DNA from: Rotaria sordida
Lineage: Eukaryota; Rotifera; Eurotatoria; Philodinida; Philodinidae
Direction: 5' to 3'
Length of the DNA stretch: 64,000 nucleotides
Assembly: GCA_905250125.1 (NCBI GenBank)
Contig: CAJNOL010000009.1
Coordinates: 124,001-188,000, forward strand
Below, in pieces: positions 1-40,100 of this stretch (position 1 is the stretch's first letter; every line of letters starts with the position of its first letter). A program made the position numbers and the translations under genes. The notes under the pieces are model-generated. The model did no database searches. It was not told the DNA's origin and saw nothing but the letters and a program-made list of their open reading frames with translations.

Positions 1-1982
1 TGAGCAACATAACAACGTTTAACAGGTACTACCACTTTAAGAGAGAAGAAAATTTAGATGAAACTAAATGAAAAAATCGTCAAGCTAGTGCAGACCAAGA
101 CATAACAATGGTATCCAGTGGTTTTTCAATCGCAATTTTATGACAATTTATTCTCACAAAAAAGAACCAGCTATGACTGTTCTGATTGATAATTCATTTG
201 AACAGAATGTCTGTTTATTTTGATCGGATCTAGAACTGTTGAGAGTTTAGAAAAATCAACATATACGTTATGAGTCCAATTACAGGCATAAAATAATAGA
301 AACATTATAAAAGAGAACAATGATTTTTTGATCAAAACCATCATACGCTATATCAGCGTGTATGTTTATTGAATGACACACGTGCTCTTTTCAATAGGAT
401 CTCTCATCAAATATTTACACTAATGATTGAGAGACGAAAAAGAAAACTTATTGATCTTGACTACTCCAAACATGATATTCATTGATTATCTATTTCAATA
501 GAAGTAATAACAAAAAAATGGATCTTCTGAATCAATAAAGAAAATAAAATGATCACAAATTCAATAATAATTTTTGAACCATAAATAAGGTTTCAATTAT
601 TCAGTTTTCAAATAAATATTTCTCTCGCAATAATAATTAAATATGATTCCATATAAGTATCTTATTTTTGTTCAGAAGGATTTTTTAAATTAGTAATTAT
701 GTCTGAATTAAACAAAGATATCATCATCATTACAAGCAGCATGACAAGATTTTTTTTTTACTTTCGCTATCGGCTAGACATATAATATACGTACAAGCTG
801 ATACATGTATATACATATCAAGCAGAACGATGAAAATAAAATAAAGAGAAAAAAAATAGGTCATTCAGAGAGAGAGAACGAAAGATACGTGTTGTTTCTA
901 CTAGAAAATATATTTTAAAAGCTTTGCCTGGAGACTTAGAAGTATGCCTCCGGAAAAATTAGTATATTTTCTTCATCTTTTAATACTCTTTCGAATGATG
1001 TAATTTTTATTGAATCGGCACAAGATCAAAAATTCCGAAGTAGTTCATAAAGTAATCCACTAATACATTCCATTAGCTACTATGTGAAACCCTGGCTAAT
1101 ATAAATCAATAGCGGATCTGGTTTAATAACTGTATCTAAGTGAACATTAGCGAGTATTTTATCGTGGATACTTAGAAAAACTACCTCAAAACTAAGATTT
1201 CCTTGAAGGATAATAATCAACTTTGATTTCTCTTAGTACCTTCTGTTGTGGAAATTAATTTTGCTTTATATGAATATCTTCGACAAATATATCATGAAAA
1301 AGTGACTAATTAATGCTAATCATTTTCTTAAGAGGAAAACAGAAGTAACTGATTTACGTTTAAGTATATAGAAATGTCCGATAATGAACAATTTCATGAA
1401 TAAATATTATTTCTTTCGTATTTATTCTTGTACAATCAATGTATCATTCCGATCGGAATTAATTAATGTTGATTATCAAAAGTTTGACTCGACTATTTCT
1501 GATGTTTATTTTTATTCACCTGTAGCATTTCACGGAAGAAGTATACAAACGACATTTGACATACTCAAAATTTATTTATAGGACAAGGGTTCTTCTTTCA
1601 AATTATACGTTTTGATTCATTCTGCAAGTTCTTTTTTAATTCGTTTATATCACAAAAAAACACAAGTCAAGTCAATAATAAATGAAGAAAAAAAATTGAA
1701 ATAATACAAGTGTATTATTTGTAAAATGATTCTATTCATATAAATATATTTTCTTTCTCTCGATATTGCAAAATTTTTCTATGAATAATAAATTATATTT
1801 TCAAATATCTGTATATTTTTTGCGTTATGTTTGAAAAAAGAAGAGTAAAAAAAATGTTTAAAGACATATATTTTGAATCTAGAGGAAATAAGAAAAGCAA
1901 TAAATAAAATATCGAACTAGTCAACATAAACATGAATTAATTCTCCACATGACTTTATGTGGACGGATTATATTGCTTTTTT
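1..1982. other. AT-rich noncoding DNA
   Basis: I see no supported gene here. Open frames are short and have no recognisable domain or splice partners. The stretch holds homopolymer A/T runs and a short purine-rich patch near 870-890. It lies downstream of the decayed MVB12-like gene and may include its former 3' flank. Confidence 0.6.
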
Positions 1983-2784
1983 TCAAATGTCATGAGATTG
2001 ATAGTAAAGTGATGATCGTTCAACACTAAAATCATACTTAAAATATTCTTCAATATTATATGCTGATAAAATGCTTAATGAATCTAAACCAAATAAATCA
2101 TTTTCATTACGTTTACTATTCATTCCAATTAAATATTTTGGATTTAGTTGAAACGATATACTACCAAGTATTTCTTTTTTATCACTTTTTTTTGTAAGAG
2201 TGTTTGTATTCGAATAATCAGATGTTTGATAATTTTGTTGTTGTTATGGAGATGTTTGATATGCATGATGACTCAGTGAATGTGGATAAAGATTTGATTG
2301 TGTTTGTAGTACGGGTGGTGGAACACGAAGTAATGGTATAAAACCTTCTTTAACACACATTTGCAAACCATTTATATCACCAGTAGATGTATAAAATTGT
2401 GGTGGCCCTTTTGAACGGTAAAGAAATATAATATCACATATACATTTCATACCACCTAGTCGTTCGATTATTGTAACACAAATTAATCTTTTATCTGTAT
2501 CTTTTTCATGTGTGTCTGGTGTGAGTGCTAATACAACATAGTCTGCTACTGATGGATTATCACGTTCATTTATAAGTTTTATATCTTCAAGGCTAAGTGT
2601 ACGCATATTAGCTAATGGTCACATACGGGTTATATAAATAAAACGACTTTTACGGTCAAGTAATGGATCAGCCATAAGATCAGCATCACCATTTATATCA
2701 TCATAAGCTAAAACTATCAATAATATTTTATTAAAATTTATTTTAATTATTCTACTTACAATAGAAAATTAATATTCTAGACAT
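1983..2784 (-). pseudogene. MVB12-like ESCRT-I subunit gene (MABP + UMA domains) with two in-frame stops
   Basis: MVB12/FAM125 proteins are accessory subunits of the ESCRT-I complex, which sorts ubiquitinated cargo on endosomes. Read on the minus strand, exon 1 is 2760-2784 and exon 2 is 1983-2707, with a 52-nt intron (donor GTAAGT, acceptor TTTTAG). The frame carries an MABP-type core (DINGDADL, RFIYITR, KRLICVTIIER, CICDI, then GPPQFYTSTGDING). A C-terminal UMA-like box follows (FQLNPKY, NDLFGLDSLS, IEEYFKYDFSVERSS). MVB12 proteins have these two domains in this order. Two stops interrupt the frame: TGA at 2619-2621 inside the MABP domain and TAA at 2244-2246 in the linker, where the next codons are CAA CAA CAA. 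The usual first 20-30 MABP residues were not found. Family identity is fairly secure. A decayed copy is the simplest reading; a sequencing error or an unrecognised intron is possible but would have to explain both stops. Confidence 0.72.
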
Positions 2785-5145
2785 TATCATAGATGCAATG
2801 AACAAGATTGATAATAGATATAGAGTCTAGTTTTAAATTCAATTGAATTCAAAAATTTATGTATATGATTTATTCAGTGTCTTCAACAACTTCTGTGTTT
2901 TAATGCATTCAGTCAATTACGGTTTTTCTAATATCATGCAAGATATGTTTCAGAAATTCGAAAATAAGAAGTTTTGAAATTACGCACAAGAATCTAATTC
3001 AGACAGTAGAGTAATCATTTTCATCTAGTAATTTTCAGCATATAAAAATTTTATCTATTATATCTTAAAATGTTTACACATCCGCCTAAGTGAATATTAC
3101 CGTAATCGAGTAATAGTCGGTCTTTCGTTTTCCACAGTTTAGGATGAGATCTAGAAAAGTTTTTCTGTATTGAAGTGAAGATAAGTAAACAGTTTGCTTC
3201 AAACGCTGATCAATATTCGATCATAGATCTTGTAAAGAAATATTTGTTATTTCATAATCAAACAACTTTTGATTTAAAGGCTAAACTTTGGATTTTTCAG
3301 ATTCGAATTCGACTCGATCTATATTCATTTAACTGTCGAAACATGTAGTACTGTTATTCATTCCGAATTATATATAGAGGGATCGCGTAAGTTTCTCTAA
3401 AATATACTACAAGTAAATATTATATTAGTATTAAATTTAATAAATGATACATAACTTTTCTTCTACGATATAAAAATCTTTTTTAATTCATTCATTCCAT
3501 GAGTTAATTAAAACTTTCTTGAAATTGTATTAGAAGATTTCAAAAAATGAGGGTAATCTGTGACTAGGAAAAGAAAATCATATATACAGTTTGCATTAAG
3601 ACAATATTTCAATAATTGAATGAAATTGGTATTTTAATAGTTCGATAACATCCCACTAACACGGTCAATCCATTTTTACATTTTCATTTCTCTATCTTAA
3701 TTAATTAATATCTAATTACGAATATAACGACTTCTGTTTGAATGATTGTAACACTCATGCATAATTAATGTGATATATATTAAATAAAAGTTGAATCCTA
3801 GAAATAGAAAAAAACGAGCACAATAGGAGATCCATGCTTGCTCTTCTAAGACTTTAAGGAAACTCTCTTTTGAGCATTTTTGAAGGATGATTCATCAGAA
3901 AATGTTGAAACTTCCATGGCAAAGAGATCTCGATGAGTAGAGCAACAGTGGTCATAGACTCAAAAGTTCTTGATTTCCCCTGCAGAAGATATTGGGGTCG
4001 TGCGGATTAAAAATTTCTCTGCAGATACTAAATAGTATTTGGATTGCCTACTTTTTTTAATTTCTTTTTATCTCCTTTTATTCAAATAAAAAACATCAAC
4101 ATTCTGAGAACACTCTCAAAAAAAAAACCCAGTGATACATCATATTTTGAAATACAACGAAAGTACGTATCTTAAACAACTTCTACTATAAGTAGAAAAA
4201 AAAATTCCTCTTGATTAAATGCATTGTGGTTGAGAAATGGCGGTAACTCTATCCTATTTGTTTTTTGTGAAAAAATTCGTTTTTTTGAAAGTCAGCAAAA
4301 CAATGTGTAAAACTTTTATGTTCTAACCTTTCCGTTTTTTTTCGGCTATGCAACTTAAAGAGTCGAGTCATAAGCATTGACTATACGTATTTGGATAGTG
4401 AACTGATCGATCGATATCTTATTTATTGTTAACTTTTTCTTCTAATATATTTCTTCCTAAATAATGCATTGTTTTTTTCTTTTTATCTTTTTTTTGCATA
4501 CATAAATTCAATAAACTAATCTGAGCAGAGTATTCATATATTTTATAATCAAAGAAATAAACTTTTATATAATAATGTGGCACAAAACAAAACATGGAAG
4601 TTAATAAATAAAGTTGTTATTGATACGATTATTTGTGTTTTTTTGTTCTTGTTCTGGAAAAATGACAAAAATTTATTATAGGCGGAAGGCGCAAAGAAAT
4701 AGGAAGAATAAGGCAGTGGTAAGATGATTTAAATAGATAGTATTTTGCAACGACACATGCTAACACGGAATGTGAGAATAAGTTAAGATAAATAGAATGG
4801 ATGTAAACGAAGATTTCGTTGTAGTTAATGAAAACAAACATACAAACGCAAAATAAAGAAGACGAATATGGATAATTTTTAATGTACAAATGAGAAAGGA
4901 AAAAAATAAGAAGAATTTAACTAGATCACTGTTATTGAAGAAAAGTTATTTGCTTAGAGCGTTTCGATATATTGCACAGTAAATGTATATAGAATAAAGT
5001 TTTTCTACGATTAAACAGGACAAACATTTAAAAAAAAACGGATAAATATATAAATTGCATTGATGTATGTTTGTGAGTTTCTTTTTTTTATTAAGATTAT
5101 ATCGACTAGGAAATAAGGTGAATATTTCAATCATCTTTATTTTGT
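2785..5145. other. AT-rich intergenic DNA
   Basis: No gene is supported between the MVB12-like remnant and the 3' end of WDFY3. Open frames at 4629-4889 and 4946-5134 are low-complexity, have no splice partners and show no domain. An AATAAA hexamer lies on the minus strand at about 5135-5140, only a few bases after the WDFY3 stop, and could serve as its polyadenylation signal. Confidence 0.55.
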
Positions 5146-31550
<26,405 letters not shown>

Positions 31551-34105
31551 GGCTATTTATAATCATTGTTTTATGTATCTTCGAAAAAATCTTTATTGAT
31601 TAAACAACGTAAACAAGAAAAAGAAGAAGATAACAAATAGATTTAATCCGGATATTATTTGTAAAAATATCAATTAAGCATCTAAACAGACAAGAGAAAT
31701 AGTATGTTCTGTTTTTCTTGACGAGCATTGAGCGAACCCGTCAGCGTCGAATGAATGGTACCGCTCGTTCATGCATTTTGATTAAAGAAGAAAAAAAAAA
31801 AAGCAGATTTTCTTATTCGATAAGTTTACTATTCAACAGAAAAGAACACCATAAGATGTCTCTGCTTGACAGATGTTCATCATATGATGTTAATATATCA
31901 TAGAAAAGTCTTTAGGGATATATTTAAAATTAGTTTTCTGCAATGTTGGATCGATAGGAACGTTTATGTTTGTTGTGTTTGAATGAAGAATCATTTGATT
32001 TAGTATTTAAATTGAACATAGAATAATTCTAAAATATATTGAGTAATGGATTTACTGTTTTTAAGATGAACATTAAAAAAATTGAAAAAAAATATGATGT
32101 TGATTCAATTATGTTTATATATATACATGTTTATTTATTCTTTTAATTTTTTTGAATTGAATCGATCTAACAGCTAAAAGGAAGATTGTCATGTTTTTAA
32201 AAGACTGTATTTCATTACGACAATGAATAAGTAGTAGTGCCAATCATTCAGCGGATTTATTTTATGATTTTATGAAAATAAATGACTTATTATAGTTTCT
32301 AAAAACATTGATAGGAACAAAAAATGTATTGAATTTAAAATAATAAAAAACTAAAGATTTATTTTCAAAGAAACAAAAACCTATAAAAAAATATTAATTT
32401 GAGTAAAATTCTTCTTTTGTTTCAATATAATCATTAATCGTCTTGTTAAAACAACTATTTACAGTTAAAATACAATTTTTTCTTTCGATTTTGTTTATAT
32501 TATACGAGGTTGTTTCTGTTGTGTTATTATTACGTGTCAATTTATTACAAGTAATTCAAACCAACATTGCATATTATTCACATAGCCATGTCATTGTTCG
32601 TATGCTTTACATTGAGATTTGTAATTAATCGTTGTTTATATTATTCGATCCTGTTAGTAGTATATGATAAAACTGTACCACATGAACCTAATATTTCAAG
32701 CTTGGTATAGAATAGTTCATTTCTCTAGATCCTTGATTATTAATATTTCACACATTGTAATTTATGCAACTGAAAGAAATGCTAATGTAGTATCCATTCT
32801 ATTATTACAGATCATAGTAATAGATAGTATATTTATATATTATAGATTGTATATACATTGATCGCATTAAGCTTATCTTTGATGTATTTTAACATATATC
32901 GAAGGAATTTTATTCGCTTAGCAGTACCTTTAGCTACTAACTATACTTTGACATAGTTATAAATTGAAAAAATATCATGTTCACTTTTTGAAATCTTAAT
33001 ATAATAGAAATCGATATCTTTTTAGATACTCTTTTTTATTATACAAAGAATACTTGTTTCTTCTTTTGACTATATCATTAAGTGTCAAAACTATGAAGCC
33101 ACTTGATAATATGCATTATAAATATATTTATTGTCTAGTTCAATTAATTATTAAAGAAAATGAATGAATGTTATAAATAGAAGTGACTTGTGAAAAATTA
33201 TTATTTTCATATACGTACGATGACATAAAAGGTTCTTTTTGATATTAAATCAGTTTTATCGAAGAACGCAAGTGAATTATAAGAAGATTGAATTTAAGAA
33301 AAACTTTTTTTTTGTTTAAATTAATTTTGTTAAACATAATTTTGATAGTTGTAAATAGATATGAAAAAAAAATTATATTTTCTTTATCAACTCATAACAT
33401 ATTTTGATATGATTATCGATATGAAAGTGTCATACGATCGAAATCTTCAATTTTCATTACTTTTTTAAACTTATTTAATGAACAAATATAATCTGATAAT
33501 GAAAAAAAATAAATAAATTTTTTATGAATCGCGTTTATTATTGGTTATCGTTTAATCTACTTTTATTTAACCATAGGTGTCCTACGAAACATTAAATGTT
33601 CAATGAATACTATGTATATCTCCTTGTAATACAGGTTAAATATGTCGCAGTGTATATATAAATATATTCATTTATACGAACATTTTTTTTACCCATTCCT
33701 CATTGCTATCTTACGCTCGATTGCATTCCTATTACCCTTGTCGTATGCATATTCATTGTAACACAAAACAGGTATGTATATGAACAAGAGGTTCTTCTTC
33801 ATCTTCGTTTATATTCACTTTTTCTTCTCACACAATGTTTAAGGTGACCTTCACCCAAGAAGACACAACGATATTTTTCTTTTTATTTCAAAATTAGCAT
33901 CACATCACGTTCAAATAGTCAATGATCGTAATCAACAGCTAACCGAAGAACGATAAAAAAGAACGTGAGAGAAATCGGGACAATCAAAATTGTGACCGTT
34001 ACACTGGTGAACACGACAAAAAAGAAAGACGAGTGAAAAATATATCAACTATTCAGCCATATCAAAAAGTGGTCACCTTATTGAACAAATTCATCCATCA
34101 TTAAA
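31551..34105. other. Intergenic region upstream of WDFY3
   Basis: No coding region is supported. This 2.5-kb stretch separates the WDFY3 start (minus strand) from the small plus-strand exon at 34106. It should contain the divergent promoters of both genes, but no TATA-type element at a fixed distance or other clear motif could be picked from the AT-rich background. Confidence 0.5.
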
Positions 34106-37100
34106 ATGGGCAATCAGGTAAGCCCAGTAAATAAATAATATTCAGACTATGCCTTGTTTATCTATCCTTGATAATAATGAATGTCATTGAGCTGGAAGGA
34201 GACATGAAAACTATAAACACCTACTGTTTCAAAAAGATAAAATAAAAGAAAAGAAAAAAGAATGATTTGTTGCTTTTGTCTTTTCAAACATATACATGTT
34301 TATCATCAAAATAGCAATAAAAAATAATTAAAAATTAATTTTCGTCATTATCACCATCTTCAGATACAATTTGTTCATCGTCAGTTATATCATCGTCTCT
34401 GAGAATCATGGTTTTTCGTTTACGTCCTCTTTTCGATACTCTTCTATTACTTGTATTTATTGCCGTTGCCATAGATGTTGTTGTTGTTGTCGTTGTTCGT
34501 GTACTACGTCCTCGTTTAGATGAAAATTGTGATGTTGTTATTAATTCATCAGCTATAGTCGGTGTTGTTGTTGTTGTTGTTTCTGTTGGTAATTGAAGTG
34601 AACCAGATTTAAGTTGTTCACGTAAATTTTGATAAACTTTTTCTAATTGAATTGAATCTGAATAAATAACTGATGTATCACAATTAAATGTTTGTGCATT
34701 TTCTACAAGTAATTTAATATCAGCATCCAATTGTTCCAAACTTGAATAACGATATGTATCTATTTTTCTTTTTATACGTTGAAAATCAATTGGTTCTTTT
34801 ATAATTTGATAATATAATGGTAATTGTTTTTGTCCTGGTAAACGTATAAATACTTGTGCTAATTGTCGATTATCATCTGTATGATAAGCTAATAAATGAT
34901 CTAATAATAAACGACATTGTGATGTTATTTTTGGATCAATAGTTTCTAAACGTTTTTTAATACTACTACGTTTAGTATTAGAATTTTGTTGATTTAATGT
35001 CGATGTTGATGGAATATCAAATGATGAACGTGTTTCAATTTCATCAAGATCAATATCATTATCTTGTGATGATTGATTATTTTTACGATTTTGTTTTTGT
35101 ATACGTTTTTGTTCAAGTGTATCATCTAAATTTCCTTCTTCTAATGCTTGTAAAAATTCTCTTTCAGTTAAATTATCACTATAATCAATATCTTTACGTT
35201 GACGACGTCCTTTACCAAAATCTTCATCAATTTCAAGAGTTTTTTCAACTTGATCAACATCATTTTTTAACCATTCAGGTAGTTCATCTTCAGTCATAAG
35301 ACGACTTATTTTCATTTTACGATGAACTCTTGGTTTTTCCTGAGTATAATCAACATCTTCTTCATCTTCAAGTTCTTCTAATAATGATGGAGTAGTTTCA
35401 TCACTTGTTGTTAATGTTCCTTCTCGAGTTATTTCATCATCACTAGGATCTATTAATGATATTGGAATTTTACTAAAATATTATATAAACATATTAATAA
35501 TAAAAAAATAAAAAAACATTTGTTTCAATACTTTGTTTTAATTGTTTGATCGATTGAATCTTCATTATCACTTTCTTTTTTACGTTTAATTCGAGATATA
35601 GATTTTGTATTATCATTTGTATTTGATAATTTCCATGCTCGACGTTCATTAGCACCATCACCACCACTACCAACACCAAAACGAGATTCATATTCACGTC
35701 GTGCAACATCCAAACGATTGAATAAATTGAATTCACCTTCAGTTCGAGCAATCATCTATCCGAAGAAAAAATTTAATGATAATATACAGATTTAACTATT
35801 GATTATTCGCCCTTTTTTTTCTCTGTTAATGATATTGAGAGAATAATAGCAAATATCTTTTCTTGCGATAAAAAATATCTGATATTTTACTAAAATATCT
35901 TAGATATCAGACTAGCTTTTTGCTCACGAGCGAAATTCTCCAATTGTTCCATCGCTTTTAAAAGACTGTTTCTATGTAAGGTTTCGAGTCTAAATTCAGT
36001 TTTTCTGTCATCATGGTATTCATTTAACCCTTTTGTGACGATTTTGTTTTTGAAAATACGAGGAGAAACTAGTTTTTTAACAGTTCTAGAATAAGTTTCA
36101 TTTTAATGTAGAAGCATGTAGAAATGTTTTAGAGTATGATATTCTTCAAAACATCTCACAACACACAGGGTGTGGGTGTGAATGTGGACATGGGTATGAG
36201 TGTGATAGAAGATACGAGTCTCACTCAGAATCCATAGCCACACCCCCACATCCACACCCACAACGCAAGAGAGTACACATGTATATATATATGGTAGTAT
36301 CGACCAATGACATAATGGTATTAGCGAGATGAGAGAAAGAAAGAGCTATCTTTATATCGAGTCTCAAAGAAATTATAACAACGTTAATGTGATCAGGAAA
36401 GTTTAGTCCGTATATATACGGGCTCCGTCGCAAAAGGGTTAATCATAGAATTTGACATTATTAACTTGTTAAGTTTTAGTATTGATAGAAAAATTCTATA
36501 TGATTTTACTTGATTAAGAATTTCATTATCTGGAATATCTTCATCATCATCTTTACATTCATCTTCACCTTCAATTAATTGTTCAAGATAATCTTGTCGT
36601 TCACTTGATGTTGATGAGCGATTAAATTTTCCAGCTTGTATAACTTTTTCATCAACATTTAATTTATATCTTGCACAAGCTAAGATTTTTTCTTCAACTG
36701 TATTAACAGTTATTAAACGTAAAACTCGTACTTCATTTTTTTGTCCAATACGATGTGCACGATCTTGTGCTTGTTGATCTTGATGTGGATTCCAATCAGA
36801 ATCAAATAAAATAACTGTATCTGCTTTTTGTAAATTTAATCCAACACCACCAGCACGTGTTGATAATAAAAATATAAAACAATCTACATTATCATCATTA
36901 AAATTTTTTAATAATTCACAACGATCATCAGCTTTTGTCGTACCATCTAAACGTATATATGAATAATTACGATAAGCAAAATAATATTCAAGTAAATCCA
37001 TAACAGATGTCATTTGACAAAATAATAATATTTTATGTCCACTTGCTTTTAATTTTGGTAATATACGATCAAGTAATTCAAATTTACCTGATACACGAAA

Positions 37101-40100
37101 TAGATCAGGTCCATTTATAACTCCATCTTCATGGCCTAATGATTGTGCTAAACGTTCTTCTATTTCATGAAATAAGAATGGATGATTACAAATTTTACGT
37201 AATTGCATAATTTTATTCATTAACGCACGACGACCACTTTTACCATTTTGATTTTCAATAATTAATGTACGATTTTTTGCCATTGTTTGGTAAAGACAAC
37301 GTTGTAAAGCAGATAATTCACATTTTATTATATATTCAACCTATAAGAATCATAAAATATAATTAATTCTATAAAGATTTGTTTTAAATCTTTAGAAAAA
37401 TAACATATTTTCATATGCAATAGCTAACTTGTATGTGTTAATATTAGACATTATTTTTATAGAAAAAATATTTATAATTCTTTTTATGAGTTTTATTCGT
37501 TCAAATCAGTGGTTAGAAGAAAGCTAACATATATCCTTCCTTTACAAAATAAATGGAACATTTCACTTTATTTACAACATCAGTACATAATTTATAACTC
37601 AGTCTGTTTCAAAATTTTCAGCCATAAATTGCAAGAATTCATTGAGAAAATAGATAGAAATTGTATTTCATGTAATCTTGTGATTCTTGGTTTTTCTTTC
37701 TATATTTGTCTGTTAATATCAACATTGGAAAAATGAATAGGATTTTATAGTCGGTTTTGTTTAACTTTATTTGAATAGTTTTCTATTGAAATCGAGCAAA
37801 AAACGGCTATAAAATCTTATTCATTTTGCAAATATCCTTGTTAACAAGCAACGTATTAAACAACACAAAAGAAAACTAGAAAAACAAGAATTTTTGTCAG
37901 ATGAAATTTTCTCGATGAACTCATGCTATTAGCGACTGAAATTTTCAAAATAGAATGACGATAGAATTTTGCTCAATTTGAAAATTGATTTTTGAGTTCG
38001 GACTCTATGAACAAGGATAGATTCTAATAAAGTATTAAAAATGTCAAAAAGATAAGGATCTCTAGATCTTTCCAACAAAATTACAGTTATTCTACTCAAA
38101 TTTTAGCCTTTGGTACGATATGTAGATAAGAATCGAATAATGATACTTTGATCTGAAACTTTGTCGATAGATAAACATACTTGTAATTAGAATGTCCTGA
38201 AAATTTTCGCTCGAAACAATGCTCCCTTCAGGAGATATTGAGTTCCCAAAACTCACTTATAGTCCACAAAAGATTCGAGAATTTCATGTTTTTTTGGGGA
38301 AGGAATTCAATATCTTGTAGAGAGAATATTCTGTTGAACTGAGATTTTCAGGATATTCTAGCTACAAGTAAGCCTATCTATCGACAAATTTTCAAGTCAA
38401 AATATCATTATTCGGCTCTTATGTATATATCGTGTATAGACTAAAATTTTAGCAAAACGGCTATAACCTTCTAGAGGAGGCCTAGGACCCCTTATCCTTT
38501 TTTTTGAGTTTTTAATACCTCATTTCAGCCTGTCTTATGCATAGGATCCGAACTCAAAAGCGATTTTCAAGTTGGGAAGATCCTCTTATGAGTAATAAGC
38601 CATGTACTGGTAGTGTAAACATGAGTCGAAACACCAGTACTGTAGGCAAGTAATCGAAAAAATCATTAGACATATTTGTCATAAGTTATTTAAAAGTATT
38701 CCGACAAAAATTTTTGACAAATCAGAAAACAATCAGCTGAAGATTTATCTAATTGACTAAATCTATTATCAGTATTTGATATAACTTTATAGATGATTTT
38801 CAAATGTGTAAGAGAAAAAATGATGATATAACGTATGTTTAATTTCTAATTCAAATTTCACATATTTAAAATATAAAGTAATACTAACTTTTTCTGGTAA
38901 TTGTGATTCGACTTCTTTTTTAAGTCGACGTAAAAGAAATGGTCGTAAAACTTTATGTAATCGTCTAATAATTAATAATGTTTCTTCATGATTTAATTCA
39001 ACTTTTTCACTTGGTAATGTTGCAAATGGTGCATTAAACCAATCTGTAAATGTTGTTGCAGATTTAAATATAGTTGGTAAAATAAAATTTAATAATGCCC
39101 ATAATTCAGGTAAATTATTTTGTAATGGTGTACCCGTTAATAATAAACGATGTGGAGCATTTGAATAATATGTATTTAATATTTGTGTTAATTTACAATG
39201 ATGATTTTTCATTCGATGTCCTTCATCAACAATTAAATATTTCCATGAAATTTTTGATAATATTGAACGATCACGCATTATATATTCATATGTTGTTAAT
39301 AAAACATTAAAACGCGTTGTACGTATTGTTTGTGCAAGCATTTTACGTACATGTGGTAAACCTTTATATTGTATAACTGTTACATCTGGTGCCCAACGTC
39401 GAAATTCTGCAGCCCAATTTGATAATGTTGATAATGGAACAATAATTAATGATGGTTCTAGATTTTTTTTACACTCAATTAAATATACAATTAATGCTAT
39501 TGTTTGAATTGTTTTTCCAAGACCCATTTCATCAGCGAGTATACCATTTAAATTATTATTATATAATGAAACAAGCCATTCAAGACCTTGTAATTGATAT
39601 GGTTTAAGTTGTCCACCAACAAGCATTTTTGATTGTTCTGTTACAGGTTCAACTATACGATGAGCTATAGAATAATAAGATTCTTTTGCATCATATTCAT
39701 CATCTTCATTTGTTGCTGCAGCTTTAACAGCATCACATATTTTTTCATCATTACCAGTTTGATTGTTTGTTGAACTAAAAAAAAAAATGAAATCTTTATT
39801 TGTCTGAATTTTTTATTTTATTCAATGAAAACTTACGTTGTTGTTGATTTTTGATCAATTGACGGTGGATTAACTACTGTTCTTACTGATTCTTCTGATT
39901 TACCAGTATTTTTTTTATCTAATCGCGCTTGTGAACGATTAGCTTGTTGATGTTGTCGTACTAATTGTTTCAAACTATCAATATAAGAATCTGTTTGTGA
40001 TAGTAACAATGCTAAACGTGCATCTTTTTTTTCATCAATTAATTTTCTATAACCTTCTTCATCATTATTCATTAAAGTTATAATACGATCTCTTTCTTGA

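Noticed and set aside
2619-2621. TGA in the MVB12-like gene as a selenocysteine or reassigned codon.
   Set aside because: TGA is a normal terminator in the neighbouring WDFY3 gene, a second stop (TAA) is also present, and no insertion element is evident.
34408-35299. Plus-strand open frames opposite the Brahma bromodomain exon.
   Set aside because: Hydrophobic Val-rich translation is the antisense of Thr/Asn-rich and acidic coding sequence.
35494-35751. Minus-strand open frame overlapping Brahma exon 6.
   Set aside because: It is an alternative frame of a well-supported exon and has low-complexity translation.
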